Assembly: GCF_000321225.1 (NCBI RefSeq)
Contig: NW_004450398.1
Location: forward strand, 2,613,300-2,677,299
DNA length: 64,000 nt
From: Odobenus rosmarus divergens
Lineage: Eukaryota > Chordata > Mammalia > Carnivora > Odobenidae
Direction of reading: 5' to 3'
How positions within the stretch are numbered: the first letter of the stretch is position 1; the number at the start of each line of letters is the position of its first letter. Below, piece after piece: positions 51,018-61,644 of the stretch. Under the pieces are notes generated by a model. The model saw nothing but the letters and a program-made list of their open reading frames with translations, was not told the origin of the DNA and did no database searches. The translations under genes and the position numbers were made by a program.

Positions 51018-51524
51018 TGGTAGGCACCATAATGGGTCCCAAAGAGGTCCACGTTGTAGTCCTCAGAATTGGTGGATATGTTACTTCACATGGCGAAAAG
51101 GTCTTTGAAGATGTGATTAAGTAAAGGATCTTGAGGTGGGGAGATAATCCTGGATGATTTGGGTGGGCCCCATGTGATTGTAAGGGTCCTTCTAAGTGAA
51201 AGAAGGGGACGGGAGGGTCAGGGACAGAGGAGGACACATGAAGACAGAAGCAGAAGCAGCCGAGGTCCGAGTAATGAGACTGCTGGGGGCCTGTGGAGCG
51301 GGACCCAAAGGATGTGGCAAATCCTAAAAACTGGGAGGAAAAAAAAAATCAAGGAAATGGATTCTGCCCTAGAACATCCAGAGGAACACAGTCCTGTGGA
51401 CACTTTGATTTAGCCCAGTGAAGTTAATTTATAATCTAAGACTTCCAGAATTGTAGGATAATGTACGTGTTTAAGCCACTAAGCTTATGCTAGTTTGTTA
51501 GAGCAGTGACTGGAAACGGATACA
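51018..51524 (+). mobile_element. MLT1-type MaLR solo LTR, plus strand
   Basis: 'CATGGCGAAAAGGTCTTTGA', 'AAGGATCTTGAGGTGGGGAG', 'TCCTGGATGATTTGGGTGGG' and 'GTTTAAGCCACTAAGCTTAT', ending TGGAAACGGATACA. Confidence 0.92.
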
Positions 51525-51529
51525 CCATG

Positions 51530-51740
51530 TGACAAGGCCTGAGCTCAATGTTTTGTATTCATTCTTGCTTACTTTTTCATCCATCCTTCATTGTATAAAG
51601 ATTACAAAATACTGCTCAGAGAGGTAAGTTAATCTACCTAGAATCACTTCATTAGTTCGGTGTCTGAGTCAGGATTTGAACCCAGGCAGTCTGATACCAG
51701 GGCCTGGATTCTTAACCACTCCACTGTACTCCCTCATGTA
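51530..51740 (-). mobile_element. MIR SINE, minus strand
   Basis: 'GCTCAGAGAGGTAAGTTAAT', 'GATTTGAACCCAGGCAGTCT' and 'GGATTCTTAACCACTCCACT'. Confidence 0.85.
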
Positions 51741-51744
51741 GTTG

Positions 51745-52375
51745 GCAAGTCTTAGACATCGAAATATCCTTTCTGGGCCAGCAGGTGCCTGGGAGATTGC
51801 CTTACGCACAAAGTTTTGTGCTATTCTTAGGGAGACCCTTCACTTGTATAACAGAAATTGTGGCCCACTGGGACTTCTGACTTAACTTTGCTTGTTCTAC
51901 TGACGCAGTGTTTCTGCTGGTTCTGACCTGACTACGGGGATAAGGTTTCCATGCGTCCTCACACTCAGTGTGTTTATGTTCTTCATCCAGCCTTCCAGGG
52001 AGTCAGCTGGGAGCCACAGGAAGGGGGAGGCCACCCGTGTCATTCCAACTGATACATCATCTGGATTTTTTGTGGGGCGGCGGGAGCATTTGTGACTATG
52101 TGACTATGGTCGGAACTATTTGTAGAGTCAGAGAGGAAGGTCAGAGGGGGGTTTCCTGACCAGAGCATTAAAGGGACAGGGAGGGAGGAAGAGAGGGGGC
52201 AGGGGAAAGGGGGAGGTAGTGACAGACGCTGAAGTAAACTGAGAAAGATACATAGAAGGGGATACACGGTAATACAAACACCAGAGAAAAGGAGTAAGAT
52301 TTTGCAGGCAATTTACCAATCTTATTAAAATTAAAGGAACAGATCTAAAATTAAAAACAGATCCAGCAGGTTGTA
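51745..52375. other. No gene; G-rich purine tract at 52135-52225
   Basis: GGGAGGGAGGAAGAGAGGGG-type sequence near 52175-52215. No coding signature. Confidence 0.45.
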
Positions 52376-52379
52376 TTTT

Positions 52380-52690
52380 ACTAAAATACCCATAATAGAA
52401 AGTTTACTACTATAACCATTTTTTAAAGTGCACAATTCAGTGGCATTAAGTACATTCACTGTATTGTGCCACCATCGCCCCTCTCTAGTTCCAGAACCTT
52501 TGCCTCATCCCACATGGAAACCCCATGCCTATTAAGTAGTCACACCCCATTTCCCCCCTGCCCCTGGGGCCCCTAGCAACCACCAATCTGCTATCTAGCT
52601 GTATGCATTTACCTATTCTGGGCATTTCCTATAAATGGAATCATACAGCATTGTGTCTGGCAGCTTTCACTTAGCAAAATGTTTTCGAGG
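52380..52690 (-). mobile_element. L1 LINE fragment, antisense
   Basis: 'AGTGCACAATTCAGTGGCAT', 'CTAGCAACCACCAATCTGCT' and 'TATAAATGGAATCATACAGC' are classic antisense L1 3' UTR landmarks. Confidence 0.9.
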
Positions 52691-52769
52691 GCAATAGAAA
52701 CAACTAGATGTGGACTAATATTAATTGTAGGGCCCTGGCTGACCTATGACACACTGCACCATGGGGAGA

Positions 52770-53110
52770 AAAAAAAACTTGGTAGAATGAAGTAGAGTCT
52801 TGTACTGATGTAGAGAGGTCTCTAAGACACCATTTTGGGTGAAAACAGTAAGTTATAGAACAAAATGCATATCCTATTATTTACGTAAAAAGTTATGAAA
52901 TGGGGTGATATAACTGTCTCTATGAATAGAGGAACATAAATGCACAGGCCGAGGTTTGGATGGGTATACGATAAATACAAAACACAACAGGGGTTGCTGT
53001 GGGGGATGACCTGGGATGAGGGATGGCAGTCAAGGGATGTCAGCTTTGTCTCTCAATGTCTGGATTTGCTGAAGGAGAATGTGTACGTATAAATGAATCA
53101 GATTGAAAGA
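52770..53110 (+). mobile_element. Probable L1 3' tail, plus strand
   Basis: 'ATAGAACAAAATGCATATCC', 'GGAACATAAATGCACAGGCC' and 'CAACAGGGGTTGCTGTGGGG' resemble an old L1 3' end. Boundaries are unsure. Confidence 0.55.
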
Positions 53111-53114
53111 AAAA

Positions 53115-53645
53115 AAAAGTAACCGAGTGAAAGAGAAACAGAAAGAAATCAACAAAGAGGCACAGAGGGAAGCCCACAGAGGCAGAAATGCCCTGGGGTG
53201 GAATTTGGGTGAAACCATCCATCACATCATTACTCTACCCATTGGAGCGGAACAGCATGAGTGGGGGAGTGTCGAACAGTGAGAGGTTTTAGATTCAGCC
53301 TTCTCCCCATTGTACAAACCGACTTTAATTACAGCATCTCCAGCACTGGTGATTATCGGTTTGTTCCAGTGTTAGAAAGTCTAGAGGTCGGTTCAGGACA
53401 CATCTCCTGTTTCGAGTCTGACTCAACAATCAGTGTTTCGATTTTCGGGAGAGTTTTCCAAGTTTAATCAAGTTGTTCTTTCTGTGTTGTCAGGATGATA
53501 AATTTGGGGGAATGGTGGGGATAAAAAAAAATTGTGGTTTGCTTTAAAGAATGGAGGAGCAGAGCTTTAGGAATTGTCCAAAGATTGGCACCTTTTGTTT
53601 GCGACTTTACAGCAATTAACTATTCAATGTGTGAGAAATAATTTT
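53115..53645. other. No gene or clear repeat seen
   Basis: A 68-codon frame at 53261-53467 has no known domain. No transposon recognised. Confidence 0.4.
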
Positions 53646-53650
53646 CAGAT

Positions 53651-53867
53651 TTTTTTTTTTTTTTGGAGAGAGGGAGAACATGAGCAAGCCCTGGGTGGGG
53701 GATGGGGTGGGGACAGACGGAGAAGAAGAGAGAGAATCCTAAGCAGACTTGACACCCAGCACCGAGCCCGTCAAGGGGCTCAATCTCACGACCCTGAGAT
53801 CATGCCCTGAGCTGAAAGTGAAATCAAGAGCCAGATGCTCAACCAACTGAGCCACCCAGGCGTCCCC
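53651..53867 (-). mobile_element. Old-type SINEC, minus strand
   Basis: A T-run, then an expanded GGTGGGGGATGGGGTGGGGA interior and an older body (TTTCACTTTCAGCTCAGGGC in sense). Duplication ATAATTTTCAGA / ATAATTTTAAGA. A 22-A run at 53885-53906 lies just outside. Confidence 0.93.
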
Positions 53868-54019
53868 GATAATTTTAAGAGTTAAAAAAAAAAAAAAAAA
53901 AAAAACCTATTAGAAGAATCAAACCAGAAAAACAAGCAGTATACTTTTACCCTGTTTTCCTTGTTAAGAACTGTGAGTTCTGGGTTGGGATCTCCACTCC
54001 TATTCATTTGCCTGTTCTT

Positions 54020-54190
54020 CAGGATTATTTAACGAGTGGTTAGCAGGCCCCAAATGCTAGGGGATTAAAAAATTAGCCATGGCTTGTCCCCATGAATAGA
54101 GCTTATAGTGTATCGGGGAAGACAGATGTTCAACAACCACCACAATTATGTGTATGTGATTATAAATCTTAACAAGGGAAATTCTGTGTA
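54020..54190 (-). mobile_element. L2 LINE fragment, minus strand
   Basis: 'GGCTTGTCCCCATGAATAGA', 'GCTTATAGTGTATCGGGGAA' and 'GATGTTCAACAACCACCACA'. Confidence 0.75.
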
Positions 54191-54194
54191 GACA

Positions 54195-55485
54195 AAAGAG
54201 TTTGGAATATTACGTACAGGTGTGCCAACGAGCATCCACTCAGGGACAGATCACTTGGGAGGCAACGTCTACTGGATTGCCACCCTCTGGCCTCAGACAG
54301 TTTTCTCCCTGGATGACTACAGTAATGGCAGGAGCCGGTCTTCCGGAGCCCAGTGTGCATTTATTAGAGCTCAGGTTCTGTGCACACCCGAGTCGGAGAG
54401 AATCGCTGTTTGGGGGAGCACAGGGAGCATGCGTTGGAGGCAGTGGTCTGACATGGTGCAGGACTGTGGGACAGACTCATGTGTCCCCCGTCTGCAGCTG
54501 ACTCACTGAGGCAGAAAGCAGCACATAATGGCCCGGTAGGATGTAATGGTTGGAGATGACCTTCTACCTTGCCTAACTCTGGGTTTCTCGGTGGTTTTGT
54601 TTCTTGCCTTCCTGGCATCCTCGTCTTCCATGCTTTTATTCTCTTATTCTCATATTTGTTTCTCTTTCACTTTCTTTCCCTTCCGACCCTTCTTTCGCTT
54701 TCCTTCTGTTCTCTCCTTCCTTCTCTCTTCCCTCTTCGTCCTTGCTCTCTCGTTGACCCTCCCATCCCATGTGCTCCTTGGTCTGTTATTTTACCCCCTC
54801 TTTCACTCTTGTTCTGTGTTCTTCCAACAAGCCTTGTTCGTTCCTTTAATTTCTCTCCCTCCCTCCAAGCCCCTCCGCCCCCCCATATCCTAGACTCACT
54901 GAAGGTCCCACGCGGACCCTGCAAGCATTATTACTTGGGTGGAAGTGAGGGTTCTAGGGACCACTTAGCCCTTACTTGGGAAAAGCATTCTCAGGATATA
55001 TTCAAAGAAAAGGGAGAACATTGGGGAATGTGGATTGCAAGAACCATTAACATTTTAAGCACAGTGTTATTCATTGTGTTGCTGGGCTGAGGGGAGGGCG
55101 TCAAGGACATGGTAGGTGTTGTTTTTAGATGACCAGGACCTTGGGTATATGTGACTATTTGAAGAGGCTTCACTCTGGCCATGGGTCAGACTGGCTTGAA
55201 CCTTTCCTCCATTTGCTCACACGTGTTGCAGCCTTTTCTCTTGAATCTGGCCAGCGTAGCTGGAAAAAGTGGGACTTCCTCATGGTATCTTAGCCAAAAT
55301 GACAACAAAATTCTTGTCTTTATTGAACCCCCCGAAGGGGGTGAACACCTAGAAAGTCTTTCTGAAATCCTATTACCTCCTCTGTCCCATCCATGAACCT
55401 GCTTAAAAGTCTCTCATCTCTTGTTTGTTCCCCAAATTCTCTTGATCATCACTTTATCAACTATGTCAGCTTAGCCTTACTCTCC
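54195..55485. other. No gene; polypyrimidine tract at about 54590-54880
   Basis: The C/T-rich tract gives leucine/serine/phenylalanine-rich frames of 115 and 173 codons on the plus strand. These look like membrane proteins only because of composition. The rest of the block is unassigned. Confidence 0.5.
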
Positions 55486-55489
55486 CTTA

Positions 55490-55875
55490 TATTTCCCCCA
55501 ACGCTGCCTGGTTTCTTCTTGTCATCTGGGTCCTCAGAGTGGCCTTCTCGCAGGATTCTTTCTTGTAGTTATTCCTCACCTTTTGGGGAGGGAGGCTTGG
55601 GGGACGGAGAGGAGACATCTTAAAGAATTTGATGAAAGCCAGGGACTCTCTTCATAGGAACATGCATGTACGCATATCGATTTTCATTTCCCCCAGTTTC
55701 AAGGGATTTCTCAGCTCCCTGAAGCCCATCCCTGGACCTTTTGGGCATCTCTACTGCCAGATGAGTCTCTAACAGTGCCCCCTTTCTTGTCACATTCCAT
55801 CCCATCAGCTTGATTTATTTGCTTCTTAACCCTTATAACTAGCTGAAGCTAGGTTGTTTATTTTCTTCTTTATTG
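55490..55875 (+). mobile_element. L2 LINE fragment, plus strand, worn
   Basis: 'TCTAACAGTGCCCCCTTTCT' and 'TTATTTTCTTCTTTATTGTC' agree with sense L2. The left boundary is uncertain. Confidence 0.5.
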
Positions 55876-55914
55876 TCCTCAAGATCCTGGCCAAGAACAC
55901 CTTCATTACCATAG

Positions 55915-55928
55915 CAACTGCAGGCAAT
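55915..55928. promoter_or_regulatory. RFX X-box-like site
   Basis: ATTACCATAGCAAC matches the X-box GTTRCCATGGYAAC at 12 of 14 positions with the correct spacing. It lies at the right edge of a worn L2. Confidence 0.4.
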
Positions 55929-55929
55929 G

Positions 55930-57030
55930 GAAAACACTTTCAGGACATGGGAAATCTGATGACATGGAGATGTTGAGCCTGGCATTTTGCTTAATATTTT
56001 TTCATGTTGTGGTGATGCAGGTGCCCCGGGCCTGAAATGAAACTCAGTCCAGAAACTCTCAGTGTTATACCTAGTGGTTTCCATTTGTATTCAAGTCCAT
56101 CCCTGTCCATAGTCTTCACTTCTATTTGCTCTTTGTCTCTGTTGATAGAAATCAATAGTTCCCTTTATCTTGCCCCTGCATTTAGAGAAGTGGATCAACT
56201 CTCCAGTCTCCCCACTCCATTGACACACAAAGGTTAGCATCTTGGGGAAGTGGATCCTTGGGGCAGAAATCAGTTAAGAGAATGTTTTCCTTCTAATTGA
56301 TTGGATCCCCGCGCTGAGAACCTTTCATTCCACTTCTCACTTGGGGATGTAGAGGGCTCCACGGTCCCCTGAACAATGACATTTTGCTTTATTGCCTTGG
56401 AGAGAAGGAGATACAAGGCACGGGCACAGGCAATATGAGATGAGTAACCCAAGTCACCTCTTCAAATAACCGAAGGAAACTATCCAAGAGCTGACAGATA
56501 GGTTTTGTATTCTGACAAGTGTAAGGCCCCCTTCAGCAGTTTGCCTTGGAAATTGGGAAAATGAACCTCATAGTTGAAGATCTAGAGATTTTTTTTTTTT
56601 AAGTGGGAAAGGAGGTGTTTCACAGCATAACCCTTACCTAAGCTGGGCACTTGTGCTGAAGATGTGAGGGTATAGGATGCAGTATGATATCCCACGTGAT
56701 GGATTTCTTCTGATCTTGGTCTAGAATGTTCAAGAATAGGTCCACCTGCAATTCCTGTACAATAGCAAACCACTCTTTGCAAGTGAGTAGAAATGATAGT
56801 GCTGCAGAGCACCAGATGATGACAGTGATGCTTCTGAAATCTGAGACTGTAGCAAGGACAAGAACCGCGTTCTCTTCCTCCCACAGGCCATCTCTACTGA
56901 TTCTTGATGCACCATGAGGCCCCTTGCCTCTACTGATCCAGAGCCCAGGGTCTTTACCAGCGGAGTAGAGGGTTGGCAATGGGTTGGGTTTAGGCTATGC
57001 CCTTAGTTCTCCCTTTGACAAGAGTTTTTT
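55930..57030. other. Repeat-poor block with an exon-like segment
   Basis: No transposon recognised. It contains the minus-strand candidate exon at 56638-56846. Remaining frames are short and lack known domains. Confidence 0.45.
56638..56846 (-). other. Exon-like segment, unconfirmed
   Basis: On the minus strand a pyrimidine-rich acceptor (TTCTTGTCCTTGCTACAG) precedes 209 bp that is open in one frame throughout, and it ends at a strong donor, TTAG followed by GTAAGG. The predicted peptide (with ...YCTGIAGGPILEHSRPRSEE...) matches no family I know. Such combinations arise by chance in 64 kb, so this is weak. Confidence 0.15.
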
Positions 57031-57034
57031 GGTG

Positions 57035-57120
57035 CCTTTGGGGAAGTCACCCAGTTACCCTGTGGCTTTGTGTCATCACCTGAAATATAGGATGGAGGCA
57101 CATCCCGTGCATGGGAGAAA
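57035..57120 (+). mobile_element. MIR SINE fragment, plus strand
   Basis: 'CTTTGGGGAAGTCACCCAGT' and 'TGTGTCATCACCTGAAATAT'. Confidence 0.6.
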
Positions 57121-57124
57121 TTCA

Positions 57125-57935
57125 AAATTGAAGAGTCACCACTCCTAGAGAAAACAATATCTTTTTAAAAATGTGAGAGTTTATCGTCATTATTTATTGC
57201 AGGAAGTAGTGGTGTTGGAAGAAAGACTGAAAGGAGATAAGTTGGAGCCCGAGTGGGGGTTGTCTGTTGGTTACCACTCAGTTACTTAGTGGAGCATCAT
57301 CGCCTCTCGGTCTCTGATTTGTCCCATGCCAGTATTTCCCCATGAACTGCATTTTGTGTGGCTGCTTTGATTCCTCCTTGGCCTGATATATTAGCCTTGG
57401 TTGATGCGGAGCGGACCTCTTTGCAAAATCGAGAACAATTTATAACCTGCCCCATCAGCAAATACACAGAACATTATTCACAATAAGTGAATTAGTTGGT
57501 CCTGTACTTTGCCTCCGGTTGAAGGAGCTAAAACAGAATAGGTTATTTTCACCGCAGATACCTTCTCCTTCACTTTGGGAACTGAGAGATATATTGACCT
57601 GTTTCTTACCTTTGATGGCACAAAGAAATAGGACACAAACACTTTGCAGTTAACTGGCCAAGAGGGAAACTGGCCCTCTTTCTGCTGAGCAAGTAAAATA
57701 TCTCTTCTCTGTTCTATCTTCACATGGGAACATAAGCTCCAAGGGCTTGTAGGCACATAAATCCCAGTCTTCACTTCTTCCAGAAATCTCTAGAAGCTAT
57801 CTTAATATCTGAGAAGTCTTCATACTGAGAACTAAGATTACAACTTGAAATTTCAGCATGTCTTTTACCAGTTGGGCCACTTAATAATCCAGAGCTAGAT
57901 TTCGGGGTCTGACGACCAAGGTTCATTTGTTTCTC
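57125..57935. other. No gene or clear repeat seen
   Basis: A 98-codon minus-strand frame (57478-57774) has no known domain. Confidence 0.45.
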
Positions 57936-57939
57936 CAGC

Positions 57940-58080
57940 TTGGGGGGTGTCATTTCTTGTCTTTCCTAAACTGCAAATGGAGTTAATAGTACCTGCTCTT
58001 TGATTGTTGGGAACATTAAATCTGAGATCTGTGATATGCTGAGTATAGAGCCCCGTTACGAAATGCCAGGCACTTGCCTT
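57940..58080 (+). mobile_element. MIR SINE fragment, plus strand
   Basis: 'GTTAATAGTACCTGCTCTTT' and 'TGTTGGGAACATTAAATCTG'. Confidence 0.7.
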
Positions 58081-58084
58081 TTCC

Positions 58085-58605
58085 TTTTAATGAGGACATT
58101 GGCATCTTATAAATATCAGGTTATTTGTTAAAACAAGAAAACGGTATTATTTAACACCTACATTACAAGCTCTGTTTGGCAAAATTTCTCCTACACTTGA
58201 ACTTTATGAGAAAGCCAGGTGAAAGAAATGCCAATATTATGAATGTAGTCAACACTCTGTCTAGGCAGAATCTAGTGTCAGCGCTCCTTTTTTTTTTTTT
58301 TTTTACCATAACCGTATATTCTTGATCCTTCAGCAAAGATTATTGATGTTCTGAATAAGAGTACCAAATCCCTGCTAGAATCACACATCAAGACTCACGC
58401 ACATTAAGATTTCATCTCCTTCTTAAGGCAGGAAAATGGACCAACATATTGTTTTCAACACTGACTTACGGCAAAAATTAAGGCTGGTTGTAGGATGAAA
58501 ACTATTAGCTAGATAGGTATGTTGATGACACCCTTCTTCATTCTCATCTTTCTGGTTGACAACATTTGGTTCTTGGGGATCTTTGGTTACATTTCATCGA
58601 AAGGG
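58085..58605. other. No gene or clear repeat seen
   Basis: AT-rich, with a T-run at 58288-58304. Nothing recognisable. Confidence 0.45.
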
Positions 58606-58611
58606 GGTATA

Positions 58612-58840
58612 TTGGGGGCTCTGTGGTGTGGAAAGACCACGGGCTGGGGGTTGTCTGACTTGAGTTCAAATTATGCCTTGGCTTGTTTCTAGCTATATGA
58701 TCCTGTGGAAATTATTTGCCATCTTTGAGTCTTAATTCCCTCTTGGTCATAATGGAGGTAACAGTGGCATTTTCAGAGGGCTGTTGTCAAAATGAGGTAA
58801 ACTGAAGGTGCTCTTTAGATATTCTTTGTCCTTATAAAAG
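58612..58840 (+). mobile_element. MIR SINE, plus strand, near full length
   Basis: 'GTCTGACTTGAGTTCAAATT', 'TTCTAGCTATATGATCCTGT' and 'AGGGCTGTTGTCAAAATGAG'. A SINEC landed at its right end. Confidence 0.88.
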
Positions 58841-58848
58841 ATGTGTGT

Positions 58849-59054
58849 GGGCACCTGGGTGGCTCAGTCGTCAAGCATCTGCCTTCGGCTCAGGTCATGA
58901 TCCTAGGGTCCTGGGATCGAGCCCCTTGTCGGGCTCCCTGCTCAGCGGGAAGCCTGCTTCTCCCTCTCCCACTGCCCCTGCTTGTGTTCCTGCTCTCACT
59001 ATCTCTCTCTCTGTCAAATCAATCAATCAATCAATCAATCTAAAAAAAAAAAAA
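58849..59054 (+). mobile_element. Young-type SINEC with AATC tail
   Basis: Head GGGCACCTGGGTGGCTCAGT, GTCGTCAAGCATCTGCC and 'CCCTGCTTGTGTTCCTGCTC'. The usual AAATAAATAAA tail is replaced by five to six AATC units (59018-59041) and an A-run. Flanked by AAAGATGTGTGTG-type and AAAGGTGTGTGTG-type sequence. Confidence 0.95.
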
Positions 59055-59059
59055 GGTGT

Positions 59060-59478
59060 GTGTGTGTGAGATTGAAAGGGAGGGAGAGGCAGGGGCGGGG
59101 GGGATGACCAGAGAGCTGCAGAGAGCCTTTGGGTGGAGTAGACTTGGAGGCAAGTTTCTGTCTATATCTTGCTTTGGGAAGTGGTTATAGGGGTGTGTTC
59201 ACATTGTAAAAAATTGAGTGGTATACCATAATGATTTGTCCACCATCCTCATGTACTAAAATTTTACTAAAAATGTGTGTCTGTGAGATTCATCACACCC
59301 GCACATGCATATTTATAACTATGGACCTCTTTCTTTCAGTGTCCAGGAGAGACACAATCCCAGAACATCTTGGCACCTCCTTCCTTGTGCTATTGATTCC
59401 TGCCCCTGAAGAAGGATGTGACTTAGGCTTATATTTTATTTTCTTTGGGCCCAGCATTCTTCCACTGCCTCTCTCAGG
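59060..59478. other. No gene or clear repeat seen
   Basis: Starts with a short GT run and a G-rich stretch. 87-88 codon frames on both strands have no known domain. Confidence 0.45.
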
Positions 59479-59481
59479 TGG

Positions 59482-59650
59482 TAGGTTGGGGTAGTGGAAG
59501 CCATGCGGACTTTGGATGCAGAGAAACCGGGGTTTGAATCTTGGGTTCATTTTGTGCAAGACTCAGATGTCTTGTCTGCAGAATGGATGCTGGAGGATTA
59601 GAGATGATTCGAGTAAACCCTTTAGCACAGTGCCAGCCACTGAAATATTA
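59482..59650 (+). mobile_element. MIR SINE, plus strand
   Basis: 'GCGGACTTTGGATGCAGAGA', 'ACCGGGGTTTGAATCTTGGG' and 'CTTTAGCACAGTGCCAGCCA'. Confidence 0.88.
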
Positions 59651-59654
59651 GCCT

Positions 59655-60470
59655 TACACTTTTTGGATTTAAGAGTGGGTAGAGTCACCCCTATGCCCAG
59701 TCTGTAAAGATATCAACTTTCCTAGCACAACCTCTTGATGTTTATTAAATTGGCTCCATGCTTGGGAAATCTCCCCTTCTAAAATGGGTGCATATATACT
59801 CAATCTAGACCTGAGTTCATCTAAGTCCCTCTAGAATTTTTAAGACCACTGCCTCTGAATTGGGCTCAGCAGAATAAACAGATCTCCTGTGAATGACAGC
59901 TTCTCTTTTTTGTTTGTTTGTTTTTATTTAAGCCAAATGTACACAACTTGAATGTCTAATAATTTGCTTCTCTTTGGGGTTGTTGGTTTTATTTTCTCAG
60001 CTCAAGGTAGAGGTGACTAGATATTTTTAGTATGCCACTTTTAAAATATATGTGGGCATACTTGTTTACCTTCACATGCCCTCATTTACTCTACTGCACC
60101 TGGATAGGGCATAAACTGGTCGTTATCAGACAGATACTATTCTTAGTGAAGAGGTAGAATTCCCATATATGTGCCTAAAGGGATACAAAGAAAACCACAT
60201 TAGTCTAGGTGTTTTCCCCCACTCTGCTAGTTTCTGAATTACCGATGGAAGTGAGTAGACTTTGATATGCAACTCCTTAAAAAAAGGAAGAGGTAACCAC
60301 ATTTTTGGGTCATCTTTATTGGTCTGTTGCCCAGAATCATTTTAAAGGGTTCAGGGACAAGTTGTGACTCTTTTTCCATAATTACTAACCTGGTGGCAGG
60401 CACACACTCTACAATAACAAACAGCCATACTAGTATCCCAATTGTGTGCCCAGTGAAAAGTCAGGTCCTT
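59655..60470. other. No gene or clear repeat seen
   Basis: About 800 bp, AT-rich in parts, with a (GTTT)n run at about 59910-59926. A 92-codon frame at 60327-60605 runs into a MER20. Confidence 0.45.
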
Positions 60471-60473
60471 AAT

Positions 60474-60920
60474 ACAGTGTTTCAGAGTGGGGTCCGTGGA
60501 ACACCTGCATCAATAATACCAGATATGCTGGTTCCAAAGACAGATTCCTGGGCATCATATTCAGTGATCCTGGTTCAGTGGGACTGGAGTGGAACTCAGA
60601 TGTAGATATGCCTTTTGTTTTTTATTTTTATTTTTTTAAAGATTTTTATTTATTTTTTTGACAGAGAGAGACACAGCGGGAGAGGGAACACAAGCATGGG
60701 GAGTGGGAGAGGGAGAAGCAGGCTTCCCGCGGAGCAGGGAGCCCGATGTGGGACTCGATCCCAGGACCCTGGGATCATGACCTGAGCCGAAGGCAGACGC
60801 TTAACGACTGAGCCACCCAGGCGCCCCTATATATGCCTTTTAAAGAGCTCATCTGGGTGATTCCAATGCTCATCAAATTATCAAATTACTGCTTTTAGCA
60901 CTCTCAAAATTTGGAGAATG
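60474..60920 (+). mobile_element. MER20 hAT transposon split by a SINEC
   Basis: Left arm: 'CAGTGTTTCAGAGTGGGGTC', 'CAAAGACAGATTCCTGGGCA'. Right arm: 'TCATCTGGGTGATTCCAATG'. The SINEC at 60617-60828 interrupts it. Confidence 0.85.
60617..60828 (-). mobile_element. Young-type SINEC in MER20, minus strand
   Basis: Well preserved: GACACAGCGGGAGAGGGAAC, GCAGACGCTTAACGACTGAG and CACCCAGGCGCCCC. Duplication ATATGCCTTTT at 60606-60616 and 60831-60841. Confidence 0.97.
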
Positions 60921-61073
60921 GAAAATCCCTATTGTGGGCTTGTAGGGTTTAAGGAAGAGGGTGAGTGATCTTGAAGAATGAACAAAGTGTTGACAAAATT
61001 GGCATATTTTATTTCTTTAAAAAAGCCTTTTGTCTATTATAATAAATGCATGTTGTTAAAAATAGAAAGAACT

Positions 61074-61204
61074 GGGGCACCTGGGTGGCTTAGTCAGTTA
61101 AGCGTCTGCCTTCGGCTCAGTTTGTGATCTCAAGGTCCTGGGATCGAGCCCGAAGTCAGGCTCCCTGCTCTGTGGGGAGTCTGCTTCTCCCTCTCCCTCT
61201 GTGT

Positions 61205-61236
<32 letters not shown>

Positions 61237-61270
61237 TGTCTCTCAACTAAATAAATAAAATCTTTTTTTA
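61074..61270 (+). mobile_element. SINEC, plus strand (first of a pair)
   Basis: Head GGGGCACCTGGGTGGCTTAG, (CT)n-rich middle and AAATAAATAAAATC tail. Flanked by AAATAGAAAG on both sides (from 61059 and 61273). Confidence 0.96.
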
Positions 61271-61287
61271 AAAAATAGAAAGTACGA

Positions 61288-61382
61288 GGGGCGCCCGGGT
61301 GGCTCGGTTGGGCGACTGCCCCCCTCTTGTGCTCTCTCTCTCTCTCTCAAATAAATAAATAAAATCTTAAAAAAAATTAAAA
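61288..61382 (+). mobile_element. Internally deleted SINEC (second of a pair)
   Basis: GGGGCGCCCGGGTGGCTCGG is followed almost at once by 'CCCCTCTTGTGCTCTCTCTC' and the tail, so about 100 bp of the body is missing. Duplication AAATAGAAAGTAC at 61273-61285 and 61383-61395. Confidence 0.95.
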
Positions 61383-61644
61383 AAATAGAAAGTACTATAA
61401 AATATAGTAGAAAGAGATCCCTTGTTATGCCATCGCTGTTGTAACATTTCGGTATAGTTTTCAGTGTTTCTTTTTGCTTATGAGCATCTTTTAAGATTGT
61501 CTTGTACATATACTTTGTGACCTGCTTTTAATCACCTGATATCTTAGCATTTCCCATGTTATTACAACCTTTCCACTGATACTTCTTTCTTGGTTGTAGA
61601 ATTCCTTTTTTATTGGTGTAGAATATTCTATCAGGGGGATTTCC

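Larger units (their letters stand above)
61030..61640 (-). mobile_element. Antisense L1-type fragment split by two SINECs
   Basis: 61030-61068 joins 61395-61640: 'AAGTACTATAAAATATAGTA', 'TTGTAACATTTCGGTATAGT' and 'GCATTTCCCATGTTATTACA' resemble an old antisense L1. The family call is moderate. Confidence 0.6.

Noticed and set aside
54546..55090. 115 and 173-codon hydrophobic frames that look like membrane proteins
   Set aside because: Hydrophobicity comes from a polypyrimidine tract (CTT, TTC, CTC codons); the two frames overlap each other.
55770..55785. Possible minus-strand CTCF site around AGGGGGCAC
   Set aside because: The CCAS part of the core is absent.
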